In this document: one piece after another, positions 36,259 to 45,636 of the stretch
Position numbering within the stretch: position 1 is the first letter of the stretch
Layout: each line of letters begins with the position of its first letter
NCBI RefSeq assembly: GCF_016863115.1
Contig: NZ_BOOG01000039.1
Location: 1-64,000 of the forward strand
DNA: 64,000 nt
Direction of reading: 5' to 3'
Origin: Sphaerimonospora thailandensis
GTDB taxonomy: Bacteria; Actinomycetota; Actinomycetes; Streptosporangiales; Streptosporangiaceae
Made by a program: the position numbers and the translations under genes
Notes under the pieces: model-generated
Databases searched by the model: none
Told to the model about the DNA's origin: nothing
Seen by the model: only the letters and a program-made list of their open reading frames with translations

Positions 36259-36768
36259 TCATGCCGCCGGCCGGGCGAGGTAGGGCGCCCACTGGGGATC
36301 GCCGTCGAACTGCGCGCCGATGAGCCGCCAGTGCACTCCGCGTGGCGCCGCGGGCGTCACGTGCAGGGTCCACCCCAGCTCTTCCAGCAGCTTGTCCGCC
36401 TTGTGGTGGTTGCACGGCATGCACGAGGCGACGCAGTTCTCCCACGTGTGGGGGCCGCCCTTGGACCTGGGTATCACATGGTCGATCGTCTCGGCCCGCT
36501 GCCCGCAGTAGGCGCAGCGGAAGTTGTCCCGGCGCATCAGCGCGGCCCGCGTGAGCGGGATGCGCGTGCGATAGGGGATGCGCACGTAGCGACGCAGCCG
36601 GATCACCGAGGGGACGTCGAACGTGCAGGTGGCCGAGCGCAACACCGCGCCGTGCCCGTCGTGGTGCACGACGTCCGCCTTCTCCCTCAGCAGCAGGACG
36701 ACCGCCCGGTGCAGGGAGAGCGTGGTCAGCGGTTCGTAGGTCGCGTTGAGCAGCAGAACTTGGCGCAT
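36259..36768 (-). CDS. HNH endonuclease family protein
   Basis: 169 residues. A conserved N terminus (VLLLNATYEPLTTLSLHRAV) is followed by the HNH zinc fold: FRCAYCG, IDHVIPRSKGG and NCVASCMPCNHHKAD. The Cys pairs bind a structural zinc, and the DH and Asn-His make the catalytic centre. This compact type is widespread in actinobacterial chromosomes and is not obviously mobile. ATG 36768 has GGGAGG seven bases upstream. The 316-base gap beyond it shows no gene, only the start region of the next gene. Confidence 0.88.
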   Translation of the reverse strand: MRQVLLLNATYEPLTTLSLHRAVVLLLREKADVVHHDGHGAVLRSATCTFDVPSVIRLRRYVRIPYRTRIPLTRAALMRRDNFRCAYCGQRAETIDHVIPRSKGGPHTWENCVASCMPCNHHKADKLLEELGWTLHVTPAAPRGVHWRLIGAQFDGDPQWAPYLARPAA

Positions 36769-37070
36769 CAGCCGGCCTCCCCGACAATTCCGGCTGTGCG
36801 CCTTGGTTGTTGGGGCCCCGCCTTTTGGGACCCGGATGCTTCCGTCACAGGGACCTCCGCCGGACGGCCCAGCGGATCGTCACCACGGCACCGCCCTTTC
36901 CCCAAGAGTGTGGCCTGCACGGCGTCCGCTCCGCCACCCCATAAACGCACCACGGGGTTGACGACCGGGACGCCTGCTGCTTCTTATTCCCAGCCGATCA
37001 TCCATTTACGCCCGGCTTGGCCGGGTTCGGACGGCGGCCGCACCAACCACGACCCGGGCGCCGCAACTGT

Positions 37071-37084
37071 TCTAAAGTTCCAGC
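37071..37084 (+). promoter_or_regulatory. Leaderless promoter for the oligopeptidase gene
   Basis: TAAAGT lies about eight bases before the ATG at 37085 and no Shine-Dalgarno is visible, consistent with transcription starting at or next to the start codon. Confidence 0.4.
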
Positions 37085-39163
37085 ATGACGCGACTGCCGT
37101 ACCCGCCCGCCCGCCGCGACGACATCGTCGACGACCTGCACGGGACACCGGTGCCCGACCCGTACCGCTGGCTGGAGGATCCGGACGATCCGGCGACCAA
37201 GGAGTGGCTGGACGCACAGGACGTGCTGATGCGCGCGGCGGCTCTGCCGGGCCGCGAGCGCTTCCGTGACCGCGTCGCCGAGTTGCTGCGCTCGGGATCG
37301 GTCGGCACGCCCGCGTGGCGTGGTGAGCGCCGGTTCTTCACTCGCCGCACGCCCGACCAGGAGCATCCCGTCCTCTACGTGGGCGAAGGGGACGCCGAGC
37401 GGGTGCTGCTCGACCCGATGGCCCTCGATCCCACCGGGCTGACCACACTCGACTCCTATCAGCCCGACAAGGAGGGCAGCCGGCTGGCGTACCAGATCTC
37501 GGTGGGCGGCGACGAGGAGTCGCGCCTGTTCGTGATCGACGTGGCGACCGGCGAGGTCGTCGAAGGGCCGATCGACCGGTGCCGCTACTCCCCCGTCGCG
37601 TGGCTGCCCGGCGGCGAGGCCTTCTACTACGTACGCAGGCTGGCGCCCACCGAGGTCCCGGCCGGCGAGGAGCAGTTCCACCGCCGGGTCTACCTGCATC
37701 GCGTCGGGACCTCCACGGACGACGACGTGATGATCTTCGGGCAGGGCCTGGAGAAGACCAACTACTACGGCGTCTCGGTCTCCCGCGACGGCCGCTGGCT
37801 GTCGATCTCCGCCTCGCGCGGTACGGCCCCCCGCAACGACCTGTGGGTGGCCGACCTGTCGGCCTCACCGGTCGACACGCCGGAACTGGTCACCGTGCAG
37901 CAGGACGTGGACGCCCAGACCGGGCTGCACTTCGGCCGCGACGGGCGGCTCTACGTCTTCACCGACCTGGACGCTCCGCGCGGGCGGGTCTGCGTGACCT
38001 CGCCGGAGACGCCTACCCGGGAGCACTGGCGTGACCTGATCCCCGAAGACGCGGAGGCCGTGCTCACCAGTTTCGCGATCCTGGATGACAGCGCCGAGGT
38101 CGACGCCGCGGACCATGTCCTGCTCGTCGGATGGACCCGGCACGCGATCTCCGAGGTCACGATCCACGCCATGGACAACGGCGAGCGGATCGGCGAGGTC
38201 CCGCTGCCCGGACTCGGCTCGGTCGGCGCGCTGATCGAGCGTCCGGAGGGCGGCCATGAGGTCTGGTTCAGCTACACCGACAACATCACGCCGACGACCG
38301 TCCACCGATTCGACTCGAAGACCGGCGAGACCACGCTGTGGGAGGCCCCGCCGGGCGCGGTCGAGGTGCCCGAGGCCCACACCGAGCAGGTCGTCTACCG
38401 GTCAAAGGACGGCACCGAGGTCCGGATGCTCGTCGTCTCCCGCCAGGGGGACTCCGGTCCCAGGCCCACGATCCTGTACGGCTACGGCGGCTTCGGCATC
38501 TCGATGAACCCCGGCTTCTCGGCCTCCGCGCTGGCCTGGGTCGAGGCCGGCGGCGTCTACGCGGTCGCCCAGCTGCGCGGCGGCGGCGAGGAGGGCGAGC
38601 AATGGCACCGTGACGGGATGCTCGCCCACAAGCAGAACGTTTTCGATGATTTCCACGCCGCGGCCGAGCATCTGGTCACCGCCGGCGTGACGACTCCGGA
38701 TCGTCTCGCCGTCTCCGGCGGCTCGAACGGCGGTCTCCTGGTCGGGGCGGCGCTCACCCAGCGACCCGATCTGTACGCGGCCGCGGTCTGCTCGGCGCCC
38801 CTGCTCGACATGATCCGATATGAGCGCTTCGGTCTCGGGGCGACCTGGAACGTCGAGTACGGCTCCGCCGAGATCGCGGAGGAGTTCGGCTGGCTGTGGG
38901 GCTACTCGCCCTACCACCACGTCCGTGAGGGGGTGACCTATCCCGCCACGATGTTCACGGTCTTCGCCTCCGACACGCGGGTGCATCCGCTGCATGCCTG
39001 GAAGATGGCGGCGGCGCTCCAGCACGCCCAGTCCGGCGACCGCCCGATCCTGCTGCGCAACGAGGCCGAGGTCGGCCACGGCGCACGGGCGGTGAGCAGG
39101 TCCGTCGACCTCATGGCCGACCAGCTCGCGTTCATCGCGGGCCACACGGGCCTGGACGTGTAG
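37085..39163 (+). CDS. Prolyl oligopeptidase family serine peptidase (S9A)
   Basis: 692 residues, cytosolic (no signal peptide). A seven-blade propeller covers about 70-430, and the alpha/beta-hydrolase domain follows. The catalytic triad is Ser547 in SGGSNGGLL, Asp630 in ASDTRVHP and His665 in EVGHGAR. It cleaves short peptides after proline or, for the related oligopeptidase B, after basic residues. The N terminus (YPPARRDDIVDDLHGTPVPD) is typical of the prolyl type. Confidence 0.93.
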   Translation: MTRLPYPPARRDDIVDDLHGTPVPDPYRWLEDPDDPATKEWLDAQDVLMRAAALPGRERFRDRVAELLRSGSVGTPAWRGERRFFTRRTPDQEHPVLYVGEGDAERVLLDPMALDPTGLTTLDSYQPDKEGSRLAYQISVGGDEESRLFVIDVATGEVVEGPIDRCRYSPVAWLPGGEAFYYVRRLAPTEVPAGEEQFHRRVYLHRVGTSTDDDVMIFGQGLEKTNYYGVSVSRDGRWLSISASRGTAPRNDLWVADLSASPVDTPELVTVQQDVDAQTGLHFGRDGRLYVFTDLDAPRGRVCVTSPETPTREHWRDLIPEDAEAVLTSFAILDDSAEVDAADHVLLVGWTRHAISEVTIHAMDNGERIGEVPLPGLGSVGALIERPEGGHEVWFSYTDNITPTTVHRFDSKTGETTLWEAPPGAVEVPEAHTEQVVYRSKDGTEVRMLVVSRQGDSGPRPTILYGYGGFGISMNPGFSASALAWVEAGGVYAVAQLRGGGEEGEQWHRDGMLAHKQNVFDDFHAAAEHLVTAGVTTPDRLAVSGGSNGGLLVGAALTQRPDLYAAAVCSAPLLDMIRYERFGLGATWNVEYGSAEIAEEFGWLWGYSPYHHVREGVTYPATMFTVFASDTRVHPLHAWKMAAALQHAQSGDRPILLRNEAEVGHGARAVSRSVDLMADQLAFIAGHTGLDV

Positions 39164-39182
39164 GTCCCGTCCCCGCCAGCGG

Positions 39183-40046
39183 TCAGCGGGGGAAGGTGAT
39201 GGTCTTGTGGCCGTCCAGCAGCACGCGGTGCTCCGCGTGCCAGCGGACGGCCCGGGCCAGCGCCTGGCACTCGAGGTCACGGCCGATCGCGGCGAGGTCC
39301 TCCGGTGAGTGGGTGTGGTTCACCCGAGCCACCTCCTGCTCGATGATCGGACCCTCGTCGAGATCCGGGGTGACGTAGTGCGCGGTGGCCCCGATCAGCT
39401 TGACACCCCGCGAGTACGCCTGGTGGTACGGCTTGGCGCCCTTGAACGACGGCAGGAACGAGTGATGGATATTGATCATTCGACCGGCCAGCTTGGCGCA
39501 CATGTCCTCCGACAGCACCTGCATATACCGGGCGAGCACCACCATGTCGGCCCGGTAGTGGCCGACCAGCGTCAGCAACTCGGCCTCCTGCCGGGCCTTG
39601 GTCTCCGCCGTGACCGGCAGGTGGTGGTAGTCGATCCCGTACGACTGGGTGAGCGGCCGCAGGTCGGGATGGTTGGAGGCGACGGCCACGATCTCGATGG
39701 GCAGCAGGCCCGAGCGCACCCGGTAGAGCAGGTCGTTGAGGCAGTGGCCGAGCTTGCTCACGAGCACCAGCGCCCTGGGTTTGACAGCGAGGTCGAAGAT
39801 CTCGAACTCCATGCCGAATTCGGTGCCCAGCTCCGGGCCGAGCGCGGCGAAGGCCGTACGGAGCTCGTCGATGATGCCCGGTCGGCCCGCGAACTGGATC
39901 CGCATGAAGAACCGCTCCGCCACCGGGTCGCCGAACTGCTGGCTCTCGATGATGTTGCAGTCGTGGCGGGCCAGCAGTCCCGAGACCGCCGCGACCACTC
40001 CGGGGCGGTCCGGGCAGGACAGGGTCAGCACGTATTCAGCGCTCAT
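39183..40046 (-). CDS. purU: Formyltetrahydrofolate deformylase
   Basis: Hydrolyses 10-formyl-THF to THF and formate, balancing one-carbon pools. 287 residues. An N-terminal ACT domain (YVLTLSCPDRPGVVAAVSGLL) is followed by a formyltransferase-type domain with the catalytic run INIHHSFLPSFKGAKPYHQA and later Asp in TPDLDEGPII. ATG 40046. Convergent with the peptidase gene. Confidence 0.94.
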   Translation of the reverse strand: MSAEYVLTLSCPDRPGVVAAVSGLLARHDCNIIESQQFGDPVAERFFMRIQFAGRPGIIDELRTAFAALGPELGTEFGMEFEIFDLAVKPRALVLVSKLGHCLNDLLYRVRSGLLPIEIVAVASNHPDLRPLTQSYGIDYHHLPVTAETKARQEAELLTLVGHYRADMVVLARYMQVLSEDMCAKLAGRMINIHHSFLPSFKGAKPYHQAYSRGVKLIGATAHYVTPDLDEGPIIEQEVARVNHTHSPEDLAAIGRDLECQALARAVRWHAEHRVLLDGHKTITFPR

Positions 40047-40156
40047 GCTTCGATCCTCAACGACTTCGATCCTCGGCTGCGGGGTGCGGCTTCCGTCCGT
40101 CCAAGGGTAGAGCCACCAGTCGCCTCGCCCGCCCGGTGGTGCTTCCCGCCCCGCGT

Positions 40157-42289
40157 TCACCCCGCCTTTTCGTGGCGTTCCAGCGCGAGCCGAATGTCCG
40201 GGTCGTCCGGCGCGAGGGCGTGCGCCCGGCGGAAGTCCCGTCCGGCCTCGTCCACCCGCCCCAGGTCCATCAGCGCCGTGCCCCGATTGAAGTAGAGCGC
40301 CGCGCCGTCCTCTTCAGACCGCCCGAGCGCGATGGCCCGGGTCAGATCCTCCACCGCGCCCGCCGCGTCGCCGGTCTCGTAGCGCAGGATCGCCCGGTTC
40401 GCCCAGGCCGAGGCGAGCCGCGGATCCGCCCTCAGAGCGGCGTCGTAGGCGGACCGCGCCTCGGTGAACCGTCCCGTCACGGCCTCCAGCTGACCGAGCA
40501 CACCGTGCAGGTGGGCGTTGCCGGGATCGAGAGCCAGCCCCGCGGCCACGTCGCGCCTGGCCGCCTCGTGCTCGCCGAGCATCTCCAGCAGCCCGGCCCG
40601 GTTGACGTACGCGTCGAGATATCCCGGATCCAGCTCCAGCACGTGGTCGAGGTCGGCCCTGGCCCGTTCCAGCTCTCCGGCGGCCAACCGGACCTCGGCG
40701 CGGTTGTAGTACGCCTCCGGCAGCGGCGGGCTCATCCGCATCGCCGTCTCGTAGTCGGCCACGGCGTCATCCACCCGGCCCAGCTCGAACAGCAGGTTCC
40801 CCCGGTCCAGATAGTGATCGGGGAAGGCGGGATCGATGGCGACGGCCCGGTCGAAGTCGTCCAGAGCCTCGGTGGTCCGTCCCATCCGCGCGAGAAGTTG
40901 GGCCCGGTTGGCGTACAGCACCATCCGGTGCACGGGATGGGCGCCTGGGGGAAGCTCCCGCCGCGCGAGGTCGAGTGCCGACTCCACCAGGCTGAGAGCG
41001 GCCTCGGCTCTCCCCTGCCGCAGTTCGATCAGTGCCCGGCCGTTCCGGTCGAACCCGAGCTTGAAGGCCCGCTCCCGGTGGTCGGGCAGCAGCGTGGAGA
41101 TCGCGATGGCCTCGTTGATCCAGCCGGTGGCCCGGCCCAGATCACGCTGTCGCGGGTCGGGGTGGCGGGCGTCCAGCATGGCCGTGCCGTACGCGGCGGC
41201 GGCATGCACGGCGGGCTCCTCGCTCCCCCTCCTGGCCTGGTCCCACAGCTCCAGCGCGCGGTCCCGCCGACCCAGCCCGGCGAGTGCGGTGGCGGTTCGC
41301 TGCGTGAAGCGCCACCACAGATCGGAGCCGGGCGTGGCGAGCGCCAGGCCGCGCTCGCCCAACTCGGCTACGGCGTCGAGGAAACCCTCCCTGACGCAAT
41401 GGTCCACCGCCGCCCACAGCACGCCGAGCGCCGCGTCCCGGTCGCCACCGCGCTCGAGATGGTACGGCAGGGCGCCCAGCGCGAACACCGGCACCTGTTC
41501 GGGATCGGCCCCCAGCCCGGCGGCCTCCAGTTCGGCGGCGCGCCGGTCGTGCCGGCGTGCCCGTTCATCGGCGGGCAGCGCGAGATACGCCTCGTACGCC
41601 GCTGGATCGTCGCAGGTGCCGTCGGACTCGATGTACTCGGCGGCGCGATCACCGGCGCGATCACAGGTGTGGTCCTCGCTGTGATCTCCGGTGTGGCCGT
41701 CGGGCTTCCTGCTGCCGGCATCCACCTCGACCAGCTCCGGTGTCGATCCAAATGCCGGAGATCCCAATGCCGGAGATCTCGGTGCCGGAGACCCCAGTGC
41801 CAGAGTTAGATCCTCCACCCGCCGGGCCAGCACCCGCAGCAGCTCGAGGTCGGTCGGGTCGGCCTGGTGCACGTTGTCGGCTGCCAGCGTCCAGGTGCCC
41901 GGAAGGCATTCGCGCAGGCATCCCGCGACGAACTCCGCGATCCCGTTGGCGATGCGCAGCGTCCGCCGTGGTGCGGGGACCAGGATCCGCTCGGCTTCCG
42001 GAACACGTGCCTCGATGGTCTCCCTTCGAGCGGGCACCAGCGGGCGCAGATCCGGAGCGGCCGCGCGGATCTCGATGTCGTGCGCGGCGACGAGCCCGGG
42101 AGAACGCGCCAAGGCGATCGGCACCAGCGCGCGAAGGACGACACCGCCGATCGTGTACGGACCACACAGCCGACGGTGCCCGTTGACGACGGGCATCACA
42201 AGGGGTGGCAGCTCCAGGGATCGGAGTGCCTGCACACGGTCATGGGAAAGGACTCCCCTGACCCAGACATGGTGGCGGCGGCCCTTCAC
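40157..42289 (-). CDS. TPR protein with a degenerate NTPase-like N-terminal region
   Basis: About 710 residues. Residues ~25-170 contain VNGHRRLCGPYTIGG, where a P-loop would lie but without GK[ST], and ADNVHQADPTDLELLRVLARRV (given as ADNVHQADPTDLE, LLRVLARRV), which resembles the Walker B region of LuxR-linked STAND ATPases. After a linker carrying a 15-base in-frame repeat (41751-41805), residues ~250-700 form at least ten TPR units. GTG 42289 overlaps the stop of a 24-residue peptide ORF as GTGA, so the two are probably coupled. Other possible starts lie further in. Function unknown. Confidence 0.7.
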   Translation of the reverse strand: MKGRRHHVWVRGVLSHDRVQALRSLELPPLVMPVVNGHRRLCGPYTIGGVVLRALVPIALARSPGLVAAHDIEIRAAAPDLRPLVPARRETIEARVPEAERILVPAPRRTLRIANGIAEFVAGCLRECLPGTWTLAADNVHQADPTDLELLRVLARRVEDLTLALGSPAPRSPALGSPAFGSTPELVEVDAGSRKPDGHTGDHSEDHTCDRAGDRAAEYIESDGTCDDPAAYEAYLALPADERARRHDRRAAELEAAGLGADPEQVPVFALGALPYHLERGGDRDAALGVLWAAVDHCVREGFLDAVAELGERGLALATPGSDLWWRFTQRTATALAGLGRRDRALELWDQARRGSEEPAVHAAAAYGTAMLDARHPDPRQRDLGRATGWINEAIAISTLLPDHRERAFKLGFDRNGRALIELRQGRAEAALSLVESALDLARRELPPGAHPVHRMVLYANRAQLLARMGRTTEALDDFDRAVAIDPAFPDHYLDRGNLLFELGRVDDAVADYETAMRMSPPLPEAYYNRAEVRLAAGELERARADLDHVLELDPGYLDAYVNRAGLLEMLGEHEAARRDVAAGLALDPGNAHLHGVLGQLEAVTGRFTEARSAYDAALRADPRLASAWANRAILRYETGDAAGAVEDLTRAIALGRSEEDGAALYFNRGTALMDLGRVDEAGRDFRRAHALAPDDPDIRLALERHEKAG

Positions 42290-42360
42290 CCCTTGTGGAT
42301 TACGCTCGACGTGCCGGTGAGCTTCACCGTTCCGGGCTTGCGGATGATGATCTTCTTCAT
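42286..42360 (-). CDS. 24-residue basic peptide coupled to the TPR protein
   Basis: Encodes MKKIIIRKPGTV followed by KLTGTSSVIHKG. AGGAGAGAGG lies just before the ATG, and a good promoter is 37 bases upstream. The stop overlaps the GTG of the TPR gene. The KKIIIRKPG-VKLT start looks like a conserved recognition segment, and the Thr/Ser-rich end could be a modifiable core. This could be a ribosomal peptide precursor or signalling peptide read by the TPR protein; no modifying enzyme or exporter is adjacent. Missed by length-limited gene callers. Confidence 0.6.
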   Translation of the reverse strand: MKKIIIRKPGTVKLTGTSSVIHKG

Positions 42361-42396
42361 CGTGCCTCTCTCCTACAGGATCGGAACCAAGGCACA

Positions 42397-42425
42397 AGTA
42401 TCGATAACCATCCGCAATTCGCCAA
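42397..42425 (-). promoter_or_regulatory. Promoter of the peptide-TPR operon
   Basis: TTGGCG (42420-42425) and GATACT (42397-42402) are separated by exactly 17 bases on the minus strand, giving a leader of about 30 bases. Confidence 0.6.
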
Positions 42426-42437
42426 GAAGGGGAAGCA

Positions 42438-42944
42438 TTATCTATCTATAGAAAACGGTGCAACCACGACATTCAACTGTTTTTCGCCATATACCACGAC
42501 CGTGTCTCCGCGGATCTCGCGGTGCAACTCGCGCCATCCCGATTTCCGGTACAGCTCGACCGCCGCCACCTGACGCAGCGTGGTATCGCCGCGCAGCACC
42601 GAGTAGCCCAGTCGGCGGGCGCGGTTCTCGAGCGCCTCGGCCATCTGCGAGCCGTAGCCGCGCCGCTGATGATCGGGGTGAACCCGGAGGCGACACATTT
42701 CAGCGGTCTCGTCATCGATGCGGCGTAGCCCGCCCATGGCGATGATCCCCGAACCGATCACCTCTCCGACCAGGAACTCGCCCCGGTCGGCCAGGTATAT
42801 CTCGGTGATCCGCGGAAAGTCGTCGTCGTAATAGACGCCGTCGCCCGGCATGAGACCGACCTGCGCGAGGCCGATCTGGTGCAGGGCCCAGACCGCGTCG
42901 AGGTCCGACCACCGGTACCGGCGGATCCTGAGCCGGGGCGTCAT
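42438..42944 (-). CDS. GNAT family N-acetyltransferase
   Basis: 168 residues with the acetyl-CoA loop LRVHPDHQRRGYGSQMAEAL and the terminal VELYRKSGWRELHREI. The start overlaps the stop of the HTH-TPR regulator as ATGA, so it is the second gene of that operon. Substrate unknown; it may modify the regulator or a metabolite linked to it. Confidence 0.88.
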   Translation of the reverse strand: MTPRLRIRRYRWSDLDAVWALHQIGLAQVGLMPGDGVYYDDDFPRITEIYLADRGEFLVGEVIGSGIIAMGGLRRIDDETAEMCRLRVHPDHQRRGYGSQMAEALENRARRLGYSVLRGDTTLRQVAAVELYRKSGWRELHREIRGDTVVVYGEKQLNVVVAPFSIDR

Positions 42945-44563
42945 GCCCCGCTCGCGGTACGCCTGACGACCTTGCGGGAGTTGACCAGGTCACGGAAGTC
43001 ATTGAGCAGGGGGCTGTCGCCGTACTTGGAATGGACGGCCTTGATGAGGTCGTGTGCCGGGCGGAGCATCAGGTCGGTGCAGTAGTCGGGTTCGATCGCC
43101 TCGATCGCCTCCCGCCCCATCTTCAGTGCCGCCTCCATGTCACCCTCCAGGTGCCGGCACAGGGCTCGGTCGAAGCGGATGAGGGTCTGGTCGAGCAGGT
43201 CTTCTCCGGTGTATTTGCCGAGCGCCTGCTCCAGCATGACGTCGGCTTCCAGCGTCTGGCCCAACTGCACCAGGACGTCCCCCTGATAGAAGTAGAGCTG
43301 CCGCTCGGTGTAACCGAAGGCCGGGTCCTCCTGATCGCTCGCGTTCATCTGGGAGAACGCGGCCCGGGCCCGGTGCAGCGCCCGCTTGGCCTGCTCCACC
43401 ACCTCATGTCGGGGGCCGGAGGCGCTCGTCATCTTGGCCAGGGCCCTGGCCTCGACGACCGGCGCCATCGTCCTGGCGGCACAGGGCGTCTGTCCGGCCA
43501 GATCACGGCTCTTCCTGGCCAGGCTCAGTGCCTCGCGCGGATCTCCGTAGTAGAGCGGGACCAGAGCCTCCCGGGCGGTGACCCACGCACGCAGCGCGCG
43601 GTCACCGGTCTCGTCGGCGGCGATCCGGCCGGTACGGAAGAACGACCGGGCCTGGCGATGATCACCCAGATCGATCATGATCATCCCGGACAAGCCGGCG
43701 AGCTGGGCGGCCATCTTGCACAACCGCTCCTGCATCTCGATGGGCTGACGACTCTCCAGCACCCTGCGCACCGCCGAGAACTCCAGCAGCACGTCGCAGA
43801 GCAGCCGCAGCGGCTGGGTGTTCATGTACTGCCGGCCGAAGCCGTTCGTGGTCTGCTCCCAGTGATCGAGCATCGCCGGCGAGACGGTGGAACTCACAAT
43901 CGTCTGGTCCATCCGCCGCCGAAGGCTCTCCACCGCACCGAGCACCTCGCTGTCCGGCGCGGGCGCGGGGTCGACGCCCCCACCGCCCCCGACAGCCCCA
44001 CCTGCGCCGACGGCGCCGACACCGCCGACGAGGAGCTGCAGCAGCGTCCTCCGTAGCACGTTCTCGTCCTCCTCACCCCCGTTCGCGGAGGAGTCACCGC
44101 CGTCTGACGGAACCCGCGTCTCACGCGCACCGGAGGAATGGTCAAGTCGTTCGTCTTGTGAGCCCCCGCTACCCGCGGCCTCCGTGATCATGTGGCCGTG
44201 ACCGCATATGCATGGGCCCTCGAACCCGAGGGCGAGCGGTTCGACCCGGTAGACCGAGCACAGGTAGTGGAGATATTCCGGGCCAGGGCGCTTCATGCCC
44301 GACTCGTATGCGGACAGTAGCGTCTCGCCGATCCCGGGGACGGGTTTTCGGTCTCTTTCGAAGAGGGCGCGCACCTGCTCGATGACGTCCGCCAGGGCGA
44401 TGCCGTTCGAGAGGCGATGAGCTTTGATCCTCGTCGTCCCGAACTGCGGCTCGCACCCCTCGTAGATCTCCTGGGCGATCACGGCCGGAACACGGCCCGC
44501 GGCGAGGCCGCGCGCTCGGATCCGACGCGCGATCTCCGTCTCCTTGTGTTGCCTGCCGGACAT
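42941..44563 (-). CDS. HTH transcriptional regulator with a TPR sensor
   Basis: 540 residues. A helix-turn-helix-like region lies within ~10-110 (HRLSNGIALADVIEQV, GIGETLLSAYESGMKRPGPE), where the second part reads like an Xre recognition helix. A Gly/Ala-rich hydrophobic stretch (LLQLLVGGVGAVGAGGAVGG) and then TPR-type helices follow to the end. The layout matches actinomycete regulators that sense peptides or small ligands. ATG 44563 has GAGAGG upstream. Translationally coupled to the GNAT gene and divergent from an 86-residue protein. Confidence 0.75.
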   Translation of the reverse strand: MSGRQHKETEIARRIRARGLAAGRVPAVIAQEIYEGCEPQFGTTRIKAHRLSNGIALADVIEQVRALFERDRKPVPGIGETLLSAYESGMKRPGPEYLHYLCSVYRVEPLALGFEGPCICGHGHMITEAAGSGGSQDERLDHSSGARETRVPSDGGDSSANGGEEDENVLRRTLLQLLVGGVGAVGAGGAVGGGGGVDPAPAPDSEVLGAVESLRRRMDQTIVSSTVSPAMLDHWEQTTNGFGRQYMNTQPLRLLCDVLLEFSAVRRVLESRQPIEMQERLCKMAAQLAGLSGMIMIDLGDHRQARSFFRTGRIAADETGDRALRAWVTAREALVPLYYGDPREALSLARKSRDLAGQTPCAARTMAPVVEARALAKMTSASGPRHEVVEQAKRALHRARAAFSQMNASDQEDPAFGYTERQLYFYQGDVLVQLGQTLEADVMLEQALGKYTGEDLLDQTLIRFDRALCRHLEGDMEAALKMGREAIEAIEPDYCTDLMLRPAHDLIKAVHSKYGDSPLLNDFRDLVNSRKVVRRTASGA

Positions 44564-44682
44564 TCCGGCCCCTCTCTCACGGCCGGGCCGCGTTCGCAGC
44601 CCAACGTTTCCCGACCGGTCTCTGCTCGTGACGCTGAGTAGCGACTCCATCGCACTCTGCCCACACAATAATGATGGACCAA

Positions 44683-44699
44683 ACTTGGCGCGGCCAAGT
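44683..44699. promoter_or_regulatory. Palindromic operator upstream of the HTH-TPR regulator
   Basis: ACTTGGC-GCG-GCCAAGT is a perfect palindrome in the 329-base divergent gap (44564-44892), flanked by GGACCAAA and TTTGGAC in partial symmetry. A likely target of the adjacent regulator. No gene is seen in the rest of the gap. Confidence 0.5.
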
Positions 44700-44892
44700 C
44701 TCCACTTTGGACGAGCTGACTAAGGATCGTCTCCCCACTGGGGGTTTCTTTCAACCGAGTTGGGGATTCCCTTCACCTCAGCGGCTCTGGGGCCCGTTGA
44801 CCCGTTCCGTTTGGTGAGTCATCTTGGGCAGGCCGAAGATGCAGAGCGGCGATCACAAACCGGTCGTCAGCCGAAATGAAGGAGGACTTCAG

Positions 44893-45153
44893 GTGGGAGA
44901 GGATGATTTCCGGCGATTGGAACATCTGGTCTCCGAACTGGACGCCCGGGGCCTGATCGCCCGCGTCGTGCGCACCCCGGCGGGTCGCGCCTACGTCCGA
45001 GTCATCAATCCGGAAGCGACCAGCCTCACCGAGAACGTCGTCTGCCAGGCGACCGACTACTGGTGGTCGTGGGGCGAGCGGATGCACCGGGCGGACGACC
45101 CCGCCGGAGCGGCCACGAAGGTCGCCCGAGTGCTGGCCGCGGTGGGCGAGTAA
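44893..45153 (+). CDS. Small hypothetical protein divergent from the HTH-TPR regulator
   Basis: 86 residues: FRRLEHLVSELDARGLIARVV, then a short strand region and VCQATDYWWSWGERMHRADD. Given in parts: FRRLEHLVSELD, ARGLIARVV. GTG 44893 has AAGGAGG seven bases upstream, stronger than any earlier start. Proteins of this type often sit beside TPR or Xre regulators in actinomycetes; the function is unknown. Confidence 0.7.
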   Translation: MGEDDFRRLEHLVSELDARGLIARVVRTPAGRAYVRVINPEATSLTENVVCQATDYWWSWGERMHRADDPAGAATKVARVLAAVGE

Positions 45154-45636
45154 GGAGTGTCCAAGGATGCTCTCCGCGCATGCGGGGATGCGTCCGCGCA
45201 GCCACACGGACACGCCGCCACCACCGCGGCTCCCGGGGCCGGCGAGACGCCCGGTGCGGAGCGTTCCCAGGCCGTTCCACCACGTCCTGGCGGGGAACGT
45301 TGCGGCGTCACGCCGGCCCCGTACACCCATGAACCACCGGTACGGCCTGCCGTACCGGACGGACCGCCGTCCGAGCCGGCCCGGGGAGTCACCGGGACGC
45401 GGGGCGGACGGCCATCGGGGGGATCCCCCTCTCGGAGAACGGCGACGGACGCGCTTCCGGGTGCGCGTCCCAGCTCTGCCATCCGTCACCGAAGCACGCC
45501 CGCTGTCCGGGTCGTCCCGGGCGGCGAGCGCGCTTCCGTCTCCCCGGCGATGTGACGGGGGCCGGTCCGGTCGGCACTATGGGGAAGGCTTACCTTCCTG
45601 TTGCCTGTCCGTACCGATCCGAGGGGGATCCGCTCC
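45154..45636. other. Long intergenic region without a convincing gene
   Basis: Open frames here are Pro/Arg-rich on both strands and lack ribosome sites. Visible elements are a CACTAT -10 candidate near 45575 and the hairpin GGAAGG-CTTA-CCTTCC at 45583-45598, which probably belongs to the leader of the channel gene. Confidence 0.6.

Noticed and set aside
42196-42270. Second 24-codon ORF (MSGSGESFPM...) inside the start of the TPR gene
   Set aside because: No Shine-Dalgarno at proper distance and it lies within the probable coding start of the TPR protein; likely chance.
45157-45555. 132-codon ORF after the small hypothetical gene
   Set aside because: Pro/Arg/Gly-rich with no recognisable domain; the only purine run overlaps the start codon too closely to serve as a ribosome site.
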